A stretch of DNA of 64,000 nt from contig MPCU01000014.1 of assembly GCA_001874305.1 (NCBI GenBank), positions 58,348 to 122,347 of the forward strand, written 5' to 3'. A model generated the notes under the pieces. It was given only the letters and a program-made list of their open reading frames with translations, did no database searches and was not told where the DNA came from. This document shows, one piece after another, positions 8,792 to 17,242 of this stretch. Numbering within the stretch: the stretch's first letter is position 1; every line of letters starts with the position of its first letter. The translations under genes were made by a program, and so were the position numbers. This DNA comes from Bacteriovorax sp. MedPE-SWde. GTDB taxonomy: Bacteria > Bdellovibrionota > Bacteriovoracia > Bacteriovoracales > Bacteriovoracaceae.

Positions 8792-9556
8792 TCATGAATC
8801 TTTTGAAAGCTCTTTAATTCTCTTTTGACTCATATGGGCCCATTGTTCACGCAACTCAATTCCAGAAATTATTCGACCTAATTGTATAGTCGCACCAGGT
8901 GTTGAACCAGATCCAGTAAATGGATCCAGGATTCTATCTCCAGGCCTTGTGTAAGTTCTAATTAATGGCTCTAAAGATGAGAAAGGCTTATGGTTGGGAT
9001 GATCTCCCCACTTAGATGCCTCTCCTTCTTCATCATACTTTGTTATAACTGACCATTGTATAGGAGGATCAGATGGCGAGAGCTCTTTTTGAGGTACTTT
9101 AGAAAATACTAATGCGACCTCATAGAGTCTTACGTTAGTCTCATTTCCACTATTTTTCTCCTTAGCTATTTTCCCCCAAAGGAATTCACCATAGAAGTAT
9201 TCATACCCAAGCTTTTTTGCAGTCGCTTTAATAGGAGCAATACCAAGATAATTAGTCCAAATAACAAGAACTCCATCATCTTCAATATACTGACAGGCGG
9301 CCGACATCCACTTCTCCGTAAAGTAGCGGTAGGCCTTGATATTCTCATAACGACAAACGGCCTCATGATTAATTTTGGCCTTTTTAGGGTCTCTAAGCTG
9401 ACCTGTTTTCTTATTCCTTCTTACAAGTAGACAATACGGAGGGTCAGCATAGAGCATTTTCGCCTTATTCTTACCCATGATTTTCTTGTAATTTTCAATA
9501 TTTGTGGAATCACCATTAATATGTGTGTGAGGTCCAGCTTGGAATAATCTAGTCAT
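8792..9556 (-). CDS. Orphan beta-class DNA methyltransferase (N6-adenine or N4-cytosine)
   Basis: A 254-residue protein with DPPY at residues 38-41 (catalytic motif IV) preceding DPFTGSGS at 211-218 (SAM-binding motif I), the beta-class motif order. Motif IV with Tyr marks an amino-methyltransferase. It is close to the minimal size, with little room for a large target-recognition domain. No restriction endonuclease gene lies beside it, so it is probably a regulatory or orphan enzyme. The target sequence cannot be predicted. Confidence 0.88.
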   Translation of the reverse strand: MTRLFQAGPHTHINGDSTNIENYKKIMGKNKAKMLYADPPYCLLVRRNKKTGQLRDPKKAKINHEAVCRYENIKAYRYFTEKWMSAACQYIEDDGVLVIWTNYLGIAPIKATAKKLGYEYFYGEFLWGKIAKEKNSGNETNVRLYEVALVFSKVPQKELSPSDPPIQWSVITKYDEEGEASKWGDHPNHKPFSSLEPLIRTYTRPGDRILDPFTGSGSTPGATIQLGRIISGIELREQWAHMSQKRIKELSKDS

Positions 9557-9678
9557 AACCTCTATATATCAGAACTCTTGCTTGAAAGATATAATCAGGT
9601 TAATTATACAATAATTAACTTGTCTCAAAGCTTGAAAACTACGAAGATGTATTCAATAAAATACGAAGGAATAAATAA

Positions 9679-10413
9679 ATGAATTTAGCTAAGTGCTTAT
9701 TATTTAGTGCATTGGTAATTACCAATATATATACACATGCAGGACAACTACTTAATTTAGATAAATACCAAGTAGATAAGAATGAAACTGATTCAAAATA
9801 CAATACAGTCCTTAAGTCAGGAAAGCATGATGGTGTCAGATTCTATCAGGCCGTTAGAGAACAGGAATATAATGCTACAGCTGAAAAAATTCTCGAGATT
9901 GTTCTTAACTTTAAGAGTCGCTGTAATAATGAGCTGAGTTCAAAGAGAATATATGACTCTAAAGACTTTAAATGTTCTCATCATAATAAAGGTCTTATCG
10001 AATCAAAAATAATCAAACAAATTCTTCCTCACAAGAAAGATAAGAATGAAATTGAGACATACCTTGTACAAAGACGTGTATATAACAGAGAATTATTTGA
10101 ATACTATGAAGTACTAAGGATTTTTAAAGTTGGTAAAAAGACATCAGTCTATACAAAAATGCTAACTGATAAACAAGCATCTGTATTTATCAATGGGCCA
10201 AAGACAAGATCCACTGTCTTAAAGGAGATTCAGTCTGTTTATACTATTGAAGAAGTGAGTAAGACTAAGACGAAATTGTCATATACATATTTAACAACTA
10301 CTGATCATTGGCTTTTAAATAAGTCCGTAGCTGTTTCTCAGTTTTTTGATGGAATGGTAAAAAGCATTAATCTATTCTTTAACTCTGTAAAAACAGATAT
10401 AACAAGAGCCTAG
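9679..10413 (+). CDS. Secreted protein, possibly START/SRPBCC-like
   Basis: A 244-residue protein with a signal peptide (MNLAKCLLFSALVITNIYTHA) and GAAGGA about 10 bases before the ATG. The mature sequence alternates strands and helices (VRFYQAVREQEYNATAEKILEIV ... EYYEVLRIFKV ... TKLSYTYLTTTDHWLLNK) in a way that loosely recalls START/SRPBCC lipid-binding folds with a long C-terminal helix. This is a weak structural impression. It lies 21 bases upstream of a histidine kinase gene and probably shares its transcript. Confidence 0.55.
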   Translation: MNLAKCLLFSALVITNIYTHAGQLLNLDKYQVDKNETDSKYNTVLKSGKHDGVRFYQAVREQEYNATAEKILEIVLNFKSRCNNELSSKRIYDSKDFKCSHHNKGLIESKIIKQILPHKKDKNEIETYLVQRRVYNRELFEYYEVLRIFKVGKKTSVYTKMLTDKQASVFINGPKTRSTVLKEIQSVYTIEEVSKTKTKLSYTYLTTTDHWLLNKSVAVSQFFDGMVKSINLFFNSVKTDITRA

Positions 10414-10434
10414 AGCGAAAACAGGGAACAGAGC

Positions 10435-11748
10435 TTGCGTGAAAAGATAGACCTCTTAGTCAACTTCTGTAGTTATGGGCATACTAACGTAACAGATGAG
10501 ATACAGAGAAGAATCAGAGCTTTTATATTAGTCTGGGTTTCAACAACTCTGATAATGTGGTTCTATGTCTTCTTTTCTTTTGCTGTATACGACTTCCCGA
10601 CAGTAGGAATCGGGGGATTTATATTCTCTTTTATCCACACTCTGGTTCCAATAATTTATAGGTTTCGTCCCTCTCTAACAATTGCAGGATTAATCATATC
10701 CCTTACCGCTCTTGCCTTTCAAATAACCTTTGCTGTCTTTAATGGAGGAATTCATTCTCCATCTGCGATTTGGTTTACTGCGCATCCTGTAATTATATCA
10801 TTCTTTGCAAGCAAAAGACTCGTACTCTTTAGTGTTGTTCTTAATATGATTACTGTGACAACTCTTACTTATTTAGGACAACAGGGATACTTTCCTGACA
10901 ACTCATTATCACAATCTCTAACGGAGCTTATGACGATAAGTTCCCTAATTGGTTTGGATATAATAATTGCGACATACACATTGGTTTTCATCATGACTAC
11001 TGAAACTAAGCAAAATGAGTTAGAAAAGCGCAATGAACAAATTGAAAGCCTAATGAGAATAATTGGTCATGATATAGGAAATGCTCTAAGTGTTTCAACT
11101 CTAACGGCAAGAAGCTTAGAAAAATTTAACCATGAACCAAAGGTTCTCAAAAAACTTGGGCTTATAAACAAGGCCAACTCTCAAATATCAGAGATTACTC
11201 ATTCAATTGTTCAGTGGATGAAGGCCAATGACAAATCAATGAATCTACAAATATCCAAGGTTTCATTAAGTGAGATCATAGAATATATTAACAACTGCCA
11301 TACAGAAAACCTCTATCATAAAAATATTCAACTAAATCTAAACTATGAAAACTCATTGGAAAAAGTAAACATTCTGGCCGACTCAACAGCACTTCGCTAT
11401 CAAGTTATCTATAACATTATTTCAAATGCCATTAAATTCTCACCAAATGACGAAACGATAGAAGTCGAAATAAAGACTAACCCATCTTTTGTAAGCATAA
11501 GTGTTTCAGATTGTGGGCAAGGTATACCAAACGACCTATTACCAGACATATTTGATCCATCAAAAACGACTTCACGCTATGGGACCTCAGGTGAAAAAGG
11601 AACCGGATTCGGCCTACCTATAGTAAAAACAATGCTAGAGAGTATGAAAAGCAGTATTAGCATTAGTAGTACAGCAAAGGAAGATGGATACGACAAGTCA
11701 GGTACAACTATCACAATAAATATCCCAATATCTAAGAAAACTAGCTAA
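10435..11748 (+). CDS. Membrane sensor histidine kinase, variant H-box
   Basis: A 437-residue kinase starting at TTG, supported by AGGGA about 8 bases upstream. Residues 28-190 hold about six membrane segments with almost no periplasmic domain, followed by a short coiled coil. His212 lies in RIIGHDIGNAL, where the usual HE...P of HisKA is replaced by HD..N. The ATPase domain is complete: ISNAIKFSP (N box), DCGQGIP (G1) and GTGFGLP (G2). No response regulator is adjacent. The signal is probably sensed in or at the membrane. Confidence 0.88.
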   Translation: MREKIDLLVNFCSYGHTNVTDEIQRRIRAFILVWVSTTLIMWFYVFFSFAVYDFPTVGIGGFIFSFIHTLVPIIYRFRPSLTIAGLIISLTALAFQITFAVFNGGIHSPSAIWFTAHPVIISFFASKRLVLFSVVLNMITVTTLTYLGQQGYFPDNSLSQSLTELMTISSLIGLDIIIATYTLVFIMTTETKQNELEKRNEQIESLMRIIGHDIGNALSVSTLTARSLEKFNHEPKVLKKLGLINKANSQISEITHSIVQWMKANDKSMNLQISKVSLSEIIEYINNCHTENLYHKNIQLNLNYENSLEKVNILADSTALRYQVIYNIISNAIKFSPNDETIEVEIKTNPSFVSISVSDCGQGIPNDLLPDIFDPSKTTSRYGTSGEKGTGFGLPIVKTMLESMKSSISISSTAKEDGYDKSGTTITINIPISKKTS

Positions 11749-11838
11749 ATATTGGAAAACTCATCCTCACTTGATTTCAAATAAACAGTGGTTTAAAATT
11801 AAATTAAATAACATTAATTACTAGACTCAGGTAGGAAC

Positions 11839-12384
11839 ATGAAAAAGCCAATCATAGCACTTGCTGTACTTGCAATTATTGCAGTCGGATACCTTTATAC
11901 ACTTAAGAATAAACAAGATAAATCTCCGAAGGTTTCGAATGCAATTGTAATTAAAGACAACCTTGAAGAAGAGAAAGAAGTTGAAGAGGAAGTCGTTGTT
12001 GTTAAGAATCAGCCGCTTCAGCTCGGTGTAAACGTTAGAGAACAGAACGAAGACAAAGAGTATGAAATCTGGTTAAAAAAACTAGAGTCTTTTATCATAC
12101 ATGAGCTTAAGAAAGAAGAGAAGGTTCTGAACCAATACTATAAACTCAGAGAGGACTCAGAGAAAGACACTCAACAAATAGAAAAGAGCTATCCCAATAT
12201 GTCAGATGAAGAACTTTCAGAGATTATTACTGATCAAGTTGACAGCGTTTACGAGACAAGAATTGAGGCATTACTCGGAGAAGAAGAATTTCAAAAGTTC
12301 AAGATAATGAGAAGTAAGTTCAATATGCAACTTAAGAAAAAGTATCCAAACCTTATAAAGAATCCAATAGAAATACTATTCTAA
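11839..12384 (+). CDS. Single-pass membrane protein with acidic linker
   Basis: A 181-residue protein with a membrane anchor or uncleaved signal at residues 4-22 (IIALAVLAIIAVGYLYTL). A strongly acidic linker (EEEKEVEEEVVVV, about 43-56) follows, then a charged helical domain rich in Glu and Lys that could form coiled coils. Its start has AGGTAGG upstream. It is followed by a perfect 11-bp hairpin that ends the transcript before the biosynthetic cluster. No family recognised. Confidence 0.6.
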   Translation: MKKPIIALAVLAIIAVGYLYTLKNKQDKSPKVSNAIVIKDNLEEEKEVEEEVVVVKNQPLQLGVNVREQNEDKEYEIWLKKLESFIIHELKKEEKVLNQYYKLREDSEKDTQQIEKSYPNMSDEELSEIITDQVDSVYETRIEALLGEEEFQKFKIMRSKFNMQLKKKYPNLIKNPIEILF

Positions 12385-12396
12385 ACATAGTCACAA

Positions 12397-12421
12397 CCAG
12401 TGTCTAAATCTTAGACACTGG
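12397..12421 (+). terminator. Hairpin separating the upstream gene from the biosynthetic operon
   Basis: CCAGTGTCTAA and TTAGACACTGG form a perfect 11-bp stem with a 3-base loop, 12 bases after the preceding stop codon. There is no T run, so termination would depend on other factors. It marks the left boundary of the cluster. Confidence 0.55.
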
Positions 12422-12503
12422 CCATTCTCTAACCCCCCAAAAGTACAAGGCCTACTTGGTCTCCTTCTTGCACATATTATCTATTATATGTAATGGAGAG
12501 AAT

Positions 12504-14300
12504 ATGAGAGACCTTGATCAAGAGTTCAATTCACTAATTGACGTCATGATGAACTGTAAGAATGGAGATATTCCATTTCTAAAGTTTATTAATGGAACAA
12601 AAGTTACAGCTGAGTTATCTCACAATGACATCTTTCGTCTATCAAAAGAGAAAGCACTAAGGCTACTTTCAATCTCTAATAAATCACCAATCCTAATTGA
12701 AGGTTCAAATACAGTTGAGTTTGTTACAAACTTCTTTGCAGTTATGATGAGTGGAAACACACCAGTTCCTGTAACTACAAACCTATGGATCAATGATCAA
12801 CGATATCTTGAAATAATTAAGAGTATTAAAGCTACAACCAAGGCAAGTATCATACTTGGAGACTCATCAATTTCAAGTCTCATCAAAGAAGCTGACCTAC
12901 TTCTAGTAAGTAAAGAAGACTGGAAAAATATAAAAAAGAGAGAAATGGAAATTTACCTTCCAAAGCTTGATGATACGGCCTTTATACAGTTCTCTTCTGG
13001 AAGTACAGGTAATCCAAAAGGTGTCGTACTGACACATAGAAATGTACTCGCTAACCTTAGGCAGATAACAAGTGCAATACATAGTGAAGAAAAAGACAAT
13101 AATGTTATATCATGGCTTCCAGTACACCACGACATGGGACTTATTGGAGGGATTCTGACTCCTTTTATAAATCAATACAATGTCTATGTTATGACACCAT
13201 ATGATTTTGCTGTTAACCCTAATAAGTGGCTAAAGGTAATATCAAATTTTAAAGGAAATATAATAGTTTCACCAAACTCAGGCTACCATATGGCGACGAA
13301 AAGAGTAAGAAGCAAGACTCTTGATACTCTTGACCTTTCTCCAGTTAGAATTGCTCTATGTGGTGCTGAGCCAATAAACCATAAAACTCTTGATGCTTTC
13401 TATGAAACATTTAAAGCTACAGGACTTAAAAAAACCGCCATGGTTCCATGTTACGGTATGGCAGAGAATACGCTAGCAATAACATTTCACGATAATAAGA
13501 ATCCATATAAAGTAGACTCTATCTCTAAGAGACAGATGTTAGAAAATTCAAAGGCCTCTAGAATAGCTGATAGTGATCTACTTCACTTCGTATCATGTGG
13601 GAAGCCTCTAGAAGGCGTATGTATTAGAATAATATCTGACACTGGAGAAGAGCTAAAAGAGAGAGAGATAGGAAATATAACAATCTCAGGTCCGTCAACG
13701 ACACAAGGTTATTATCAACGACCAGAGTTAAACAAAGACCTATTTAAAGACGGCTACTTAGTTACAGGAGATATGGGCTATATGGCCGATGGTGAGCTAT
13801 ATATAACAGGAAGAAAGAAAGACCTCATAATTGTAAATGGAATGAATATTAACGCTGAAGAGCTTGAAACTTACGCGACAACGATTAAGGAAGTTAGGGC
13901 CGGACGTCTTGCGGCCTTTGCAAAAAAAGACTCTAATACAGATAGTGAAAAAGTACATATCATCATAGAAACACGAAAAGATATAAGGTATTTTAAAGAA
14001 AACGAAAGACTTAAATTAAGAAATAAAATTTCGAAGGAATTATCATCATTTATTCCTATAAAAGAAGATCAAATTACTATAGTTGCACCTGGAACAATTC
14101 AAAAAACAACATCAGGAAAAGTACAAAGATCTAAAATGAGAACTCTGTACGAAGGTGGAAATATTGAAGAACAGAACTTCCCAATTGCATACTGTATGGG
14201 AAGATTAAGAGAAATGCAGATTAAATCAAAGATTATAGGCGTTTCACTAATTTCTAATTTTCAATCTAAACTAGTATCTAAGAATAAGAAGGCGCTATAA
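12504..14300 (+). CDS. Fatty acyl-AMP ligase-like (FAAL) adenylating enzyme
   Basis: First gene of the rightward biosynthetic operon. The ATG at 12504 is chosen because GGAGAG lies 7 bases upstream; a 12456 start would add a non-conserved leader. The 598-residue protein has the adenylation P-loop SSGSTGNPKG (164-173), the FAAL/FACL segment WLPVHHDMGLIGG (about 207-219), GYMADGELYITGRKKDLII, and a C-terminal SGKVQRSK with the catalytic lysine. Enzymes of this type activate a carboxylic acid as acyl-AMP and often pass it to an acyl carrier protein, one of which is encoded in the same operon. The substrate is unknown. The stop is followed after one base by the next start. Confidence 0.85.
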   Translation: MRDLDQEFNSLIDVMMNCKNGDIPFLKFINGTKVTAELSHNDIFRLSKEKALRLLSISNKSPILIEGSNTVEFVTNFFAVMMSGNTPVPVTTNLWINDQRYLEIIKSIKATTKASIILGDSSISSLIKEADLLLVSKEDWKNIKKREMEIYLPKLDDTAFIQFSSGSTGNPKGVVLTHRNVLANLRQITSAIHSEEKDNNVISWLPVHHDMGLIGGILTPFINQYNVYVMTPYDFAVNPNKWLKVISNFKGNIIVSPNSGYHMATKRVRSKTLDTLDLSPVRIALCGAEPINHKTLDAFYETFKATGLKKTAMVPCYGMAENTLAITFHDNKNPYKVDSISKRQMLENSKASRIADSDLLHFVSCGKPLEGVCIRIISDTGEELKEREIGNITISGPSTTQGYYQRPELNKDLFKDGYLVTGDMGYMADGELYITGRKKDLIIVNGMNINAEELETYATTIKEVRAGRLAAFAKKDSNTDSEKVHIIIETRKDIRYFKENERLKLRNKISKELSSFIPIKEDQITIVAPGTIQKTTSGKVQRSKMRTLYEGGNIEEQNFPIAYCMGRLREMQIKSKIIGVSLISNFQSKLVSKNKKAL

Positions 14301-14301
14301 T

Positions 14302-15879
14302 ATGAACTATAACCTTGCCCAACGCTTCCTAGACAATGTAAAAAAACATCCAGACAAATTAGCTTTTGTTATACCTAAAGGTATTGAGAGTCTAGATTCA
14401 TATACAGAATTAAAAATTACATATAAAGACTTTTATCACGAAGTTTCAAAATACAGAAACGGTCTAATTGAGAGTGGTTACAAAAAAGGTGACAGAGTTA
14501 TAATTCTAGCACCTATCTCAGAAAAGACATATGCTTTTATGTTGGCACTATTTAGCCTTGGAATGGTTGCGGTTTTTCTAGACCCAGGAATAGGAATCAA
14601 GAAAATTCTTAATGCAATATCTGATTCGGGAGCAAAGGCGATCATTAGTATCGATAAGTTACTAAAGTACCACTTACTGATTCCTCAGTTATGGTTTAAA
14701 AAGAAATACAGTGTTGATAAGAAAAGAGTCGGTATACGTGCATTTGACGAACTTCATTCTAATGAAGTTTCAGAGTTCACTCCCGAGTCTTTAAATGAAT
14801 TAGACCATGCCCTTATTACATTTACATCAGGTTCAACAGGTCGCTCAAAAGGATCTGATCGAAATATGAAGAATGTTAAAGAACAAATTAAGAGTATAGA
14901 AGAGAATTGGAACTGTTCAAGTGACACGGTAGACTTCCCTTCTTTTCCAATGTTTGGATTCATGAATGTTCTTTGCGGAATAACGACAGTTGTTCCGGCA
15001 GTAGATTTTGCTAATATTGCTAAGTTTAATGCCGAAGTTGTTATCCACCAAATGGAAAAATGGAATATTACACGCATGTGTGGATCATTCGCCTTTAACA
15101 AAAAGATAGTCGATTACTTAAAAGAAAATAACAAACAAGTCAAAAGCCTTAAGAACCTTGCTTTTGGTGGTTGTCCAGTAACAAAAGATTTTTGTGAAAA
15201 CTTATCGATAGTCTACCCTAACTCCAAATGTGAAATTATATATGGTTCAACTGAAGTGGCACCAATCTCAACAGTTGAAGTAAACGAGTTACTAAATTCT
15301 AAGGGACAAGGCTTTCTAGTTGGAAGACCATACACCGGGGTACAACTAGGAATAGTGAAGTTACCAACTCATATATCAGAATTCGATGAAAGAGAGCATA
15401 CTCCATACGAAGTTAAAAATGGAGATGTTGGCGAAGTAATCATTAAAGGAAATCATGTTGTACAAACATATGTAGACAACCCTAAAGCAACAAGGGAAAA
15501 CAAAATACTCTCCGTCAATGGACAGAGATGGCATAGAACCGGAGATTGTGGCAGAATCGATGAAAGAGGGAGACTTTGGCTAGTTGGTAGAACAAAAGAT
15601 ACAATTACGAATGCTGGTAAAGAAGTCCATCCATACCCTATTGAAGAAGTTCTTGACGGTATTCAAGATATAAATAGAAGTGCTATAATACAAAACAACA
15701 AAGGTATTACCATATTTATTGAAGGAAATCTCGTTAACACATTAAGAGATAAAGTTTCTTCGATAATTAAAGATAGTGGCCTTCAGGAATTTAAAATTAA
15801 GGTAATTTCAAAGATTCCTGTTGATGATAGACACAACTCAAAAATAAATAGAGTTAAATTAAGAGAGATGCATGTATAA
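14302..15879 (+). CDS. OleC-like AMP-dependent synthetase
   Basis: A 525-residue adenylate-forming enzyme with P-loop TSGSTGRSKG (175-184). Several segments match what I recall of OleC (beta-lactone synthetase of long-chain olefin biosynthesis): VDFPSFPMF, TRMCGSFAF, YGSTEVAPIST, RWHRTGDCGRIDERGRLW and the C-terminal DDRHNSKINR that contains the lysine. OleC converts a beta-hydroxy acid to a beta-lactone using ATP. Placement beside a ketosynthase III and a reductase fits such chemistry, but related ligases simply make acyl adenylates or CoA esters. It overlaps the next gene by 8 bases. Confidence 0.82.
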   Translation: MNYNLAQRFLDNVKKHPDKLAFVIPKGIESLDSYTELKITYKDFYHEVSKYRNGLIESGYKKGDRVIILAPISEKTYAFMLALFSLGMVAVFLDPGIGIKKILNAISDSGAKAIISIDKLLKYHLLIPQLWFKKKYSVDKKRVGIRAFDELHSNEVSEFTPESLNELDHALITFTSGSTGRSKGSDRNMKNVKEQIKSIEENWNCSSDTVDFPSFPMFGFMNVLCGITTVVPAVDFANIAKFNAEVVIHQMEKWNITRMCGSFAFNKKIVDYLKENNKQVKSLKNLAFGGCPVTKDFCENLSIVYPNSKCEIIYGSTEVAPISTVEVNELLNSKGQGFLVGRPYTGVQLGIVKLPTHISEFDEREHTPYEVKNGDVGEVIIKGNHVVQTYVDNPKATRENKILSVNGQRWHRTGDCGRIDERGRLWLVGRTKDTITNAGKEVHPYPIEEVLDGIQDINRSAIIQNNKGITIFIEGNLVNTLRDKVSSIIKDSGLQEFKIKVISKIPVDDRHNSKINRVKLREMHV

Positions 15880-17149
15880 GAAAATAGGATATTTTCATCA
15901 TTTAGACCAAGATGGTACATTGCTATCATTTAATGAGATAGAGCTTAAACTACCAAAGGATAATAAGAAAAGTATAGAAATAGTTAAAGAAGTGAAAAAA
16001 GAGAATTTGATTAAAAAATATTTTAATCATTTAAACAGCGGTATAACTCCCCTAGTTCTAAACCCCGAAATTCCAGATTCAAAGACTGATAGTCTCCTAA
16101 ATGTATTAGAAAAGGACTCTAACAGCTACTCATCATTATCACATATAACTTGCTCAAGTGGCACGACGTCACATAATGGACCAATTAAAACATTCTCTTT
16201 TCCTATACAAAGGCCATTATCAAACTCCAGAGCTCACTATGCATCTTTACAGGTAAATGAACCTATAAAAGTACTCTTTCCAATGCCACTAACTCACAGT
16301 TTTGGTGTAGTCATCGGAATGCTTGGAACAGTTGAAATGGGTCATTCCCTTTATACATTTCAAGAGACCCCTCGCAATGATGTATTATTAAATGTCATTG
16401 ATGATCAAGAAATTGACTTATTATACCTAACTCCAACTCTTACTCGATTACTATTAAAGCATTTGAAACGAAAGAAGATTTCCAACTCAAAAAAAATAAA
16501 AATTAGTATTGGTGCAGCTCATATATATAAATCTGAAATACTTGAACTTATGAAGCACTTTCCCAATGCGCAGATATTTTATACATATGGTCTAAGTGAA
16601 GTCGGCCCGAGAGTTTCAACTCTAGATTGTGGCACTTTAGACAAAAACCAAATGTCTAATATCGAAGAAGAAGTCCTACCTATTGGAAGGCCATTAAATG
16701 GTGTCGAACTTCAAATTAAAGATAAGCTACTTCATGTAAAATCAATTTATACAAATACGAATATAGATCAAGAAGTATTCTTTAATACTATGGATGAAGC
16801 AAGTTCTGATTCTAAGAATACATTTCTTAGAGGCCGTACTGATAACACGATAAACTTTGCAGGTGTAAACATATACCCCCAAGAAATGGAGCCTATCATA
16901 AACAGAATACTTGAACTTAGTTCAGTTCTAATTGCTATGCCATCTAAGTTGTATGGAGAGATTCCTGTTCTTGTCATTGAGGCAACTAAAGAGAATGAGA
17001 ATGACTTTTCAACTAAGGATTTTATAGATAAGCTCTCCCTCGAGGTATCTACAAAAATACATCCACAAAGAATTGTCTTCCTAAGAAACTTTCCAAGAAC
17101 AAGTATGGGCAAAATCAAAAGAAAGAACATACAAAGTCTGATTAGTTAA
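15872..17149 (+). CDS. N-terminally short AMP-ligase domain protein
   Basis: A 425-residue adenylating-enzyme homologue that starts inside the previous gene (ATG at 15872). It lacks about the first 100 residues of the usual fold, and its P-loop is degenerate (SSGTTSHNGPIK). Later motifs are present: TYGLSEVGPR, RGRTDNTINFAGVNIYPQE and FPRTSMGKIKRKN with the C-terminal lysine. It may be a specialised acyl-AMP ligase for small substrates or a partner or inactive domain. It is the third adenylating protein of this operon. Confidence 0.75.
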   Translation: MYKKIGYFHHLDQDGTLLSFNEIELKLPKDNKKSIEIVKEVKKENLIKKYFNHLNSGITPLVLNPEIPDSKTDSLLNVLEKDSNSYSSLSHITCSSGTTSHNGPIKTFSFPIQRPLSNSRAHYASLQVNEPIKVLFPMPLTHSFGVVIGMLGTVEMGHSLYTFQETPRNDVLLNVIDDQEIDLLYLTPTLTRLLLKHLKRKKISNSKKIKISIGAAHIYKSEILELMKHFPNAQIFYTYGLSEVGPRVSTLDCGTLDKNQMSNIEEEVLPIGRPLNGVELQIKDKLLHVKSIYTNTNIDQEVFFNTMDEASSDSKNTFLRGRTDNTINFAGVNIYPQEMEPIINRILELSSVLIAMPSKLYGEIPVLVIEATKENENDFSTKDFIDKLSLEVSTKIHPQRIVFLRNFPRTSMGKIKRKNIQSLIS

Positions 17150-17156
17150 TATTTGA

Positions 17157-17208
17157 TAGGTAAAAATTAACAGACTAATTCGTTCAGCCTTAATATAGGT
17201 TAAAATTA
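17157..17208 (+). promoter_or_regulatory. Direct repeat before the ketosynthase gene, possible operator
   Basis: TAGGTAAAAATTA (17157-17169) recurs as TAGGTTAAAATTA (17196-17208) with one mismatch, 39 bases apart. A TAATAT sequence abuts the second copy. The 94-base gap is the longest within the rightward operon and may hold an internal promoter with a repeated activator site. Confidence 0.35.
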
Positions 17209-17223
17209 GACAAGTAATCATTC

Positions 17224-17241
17224 TTATTCTCAGGAGAATAA
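17224..17241 (+). promoter_or_regulatory. Hairpin enclosing the ketosynthase Shine-Dalgarno
   Basis: TTATTCTC (17224-17231) is complementary to GAGAATAA (17234-17241). The folded form would put AGGAG (17232-17236) in the loop and stem, one base before the TTG start at 17243. Such a structure could throttle translation. The stem is AT-rich and therefore weak. Confidence 0.4.
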
Positions 17242-17242
17242 C

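Noticed and set aside
14754..15101. Minus-strand open frame of 115 residues
   Set aside because: It is antisense to the well-supported OleC-like gene and encodes no recognisable motif.
16768..17130. Minus-strand open frame of 120 residues
   Set aside because: It lies inside the shortened adenylating enzyme gene, has no ribosome site and an unlikely composition.
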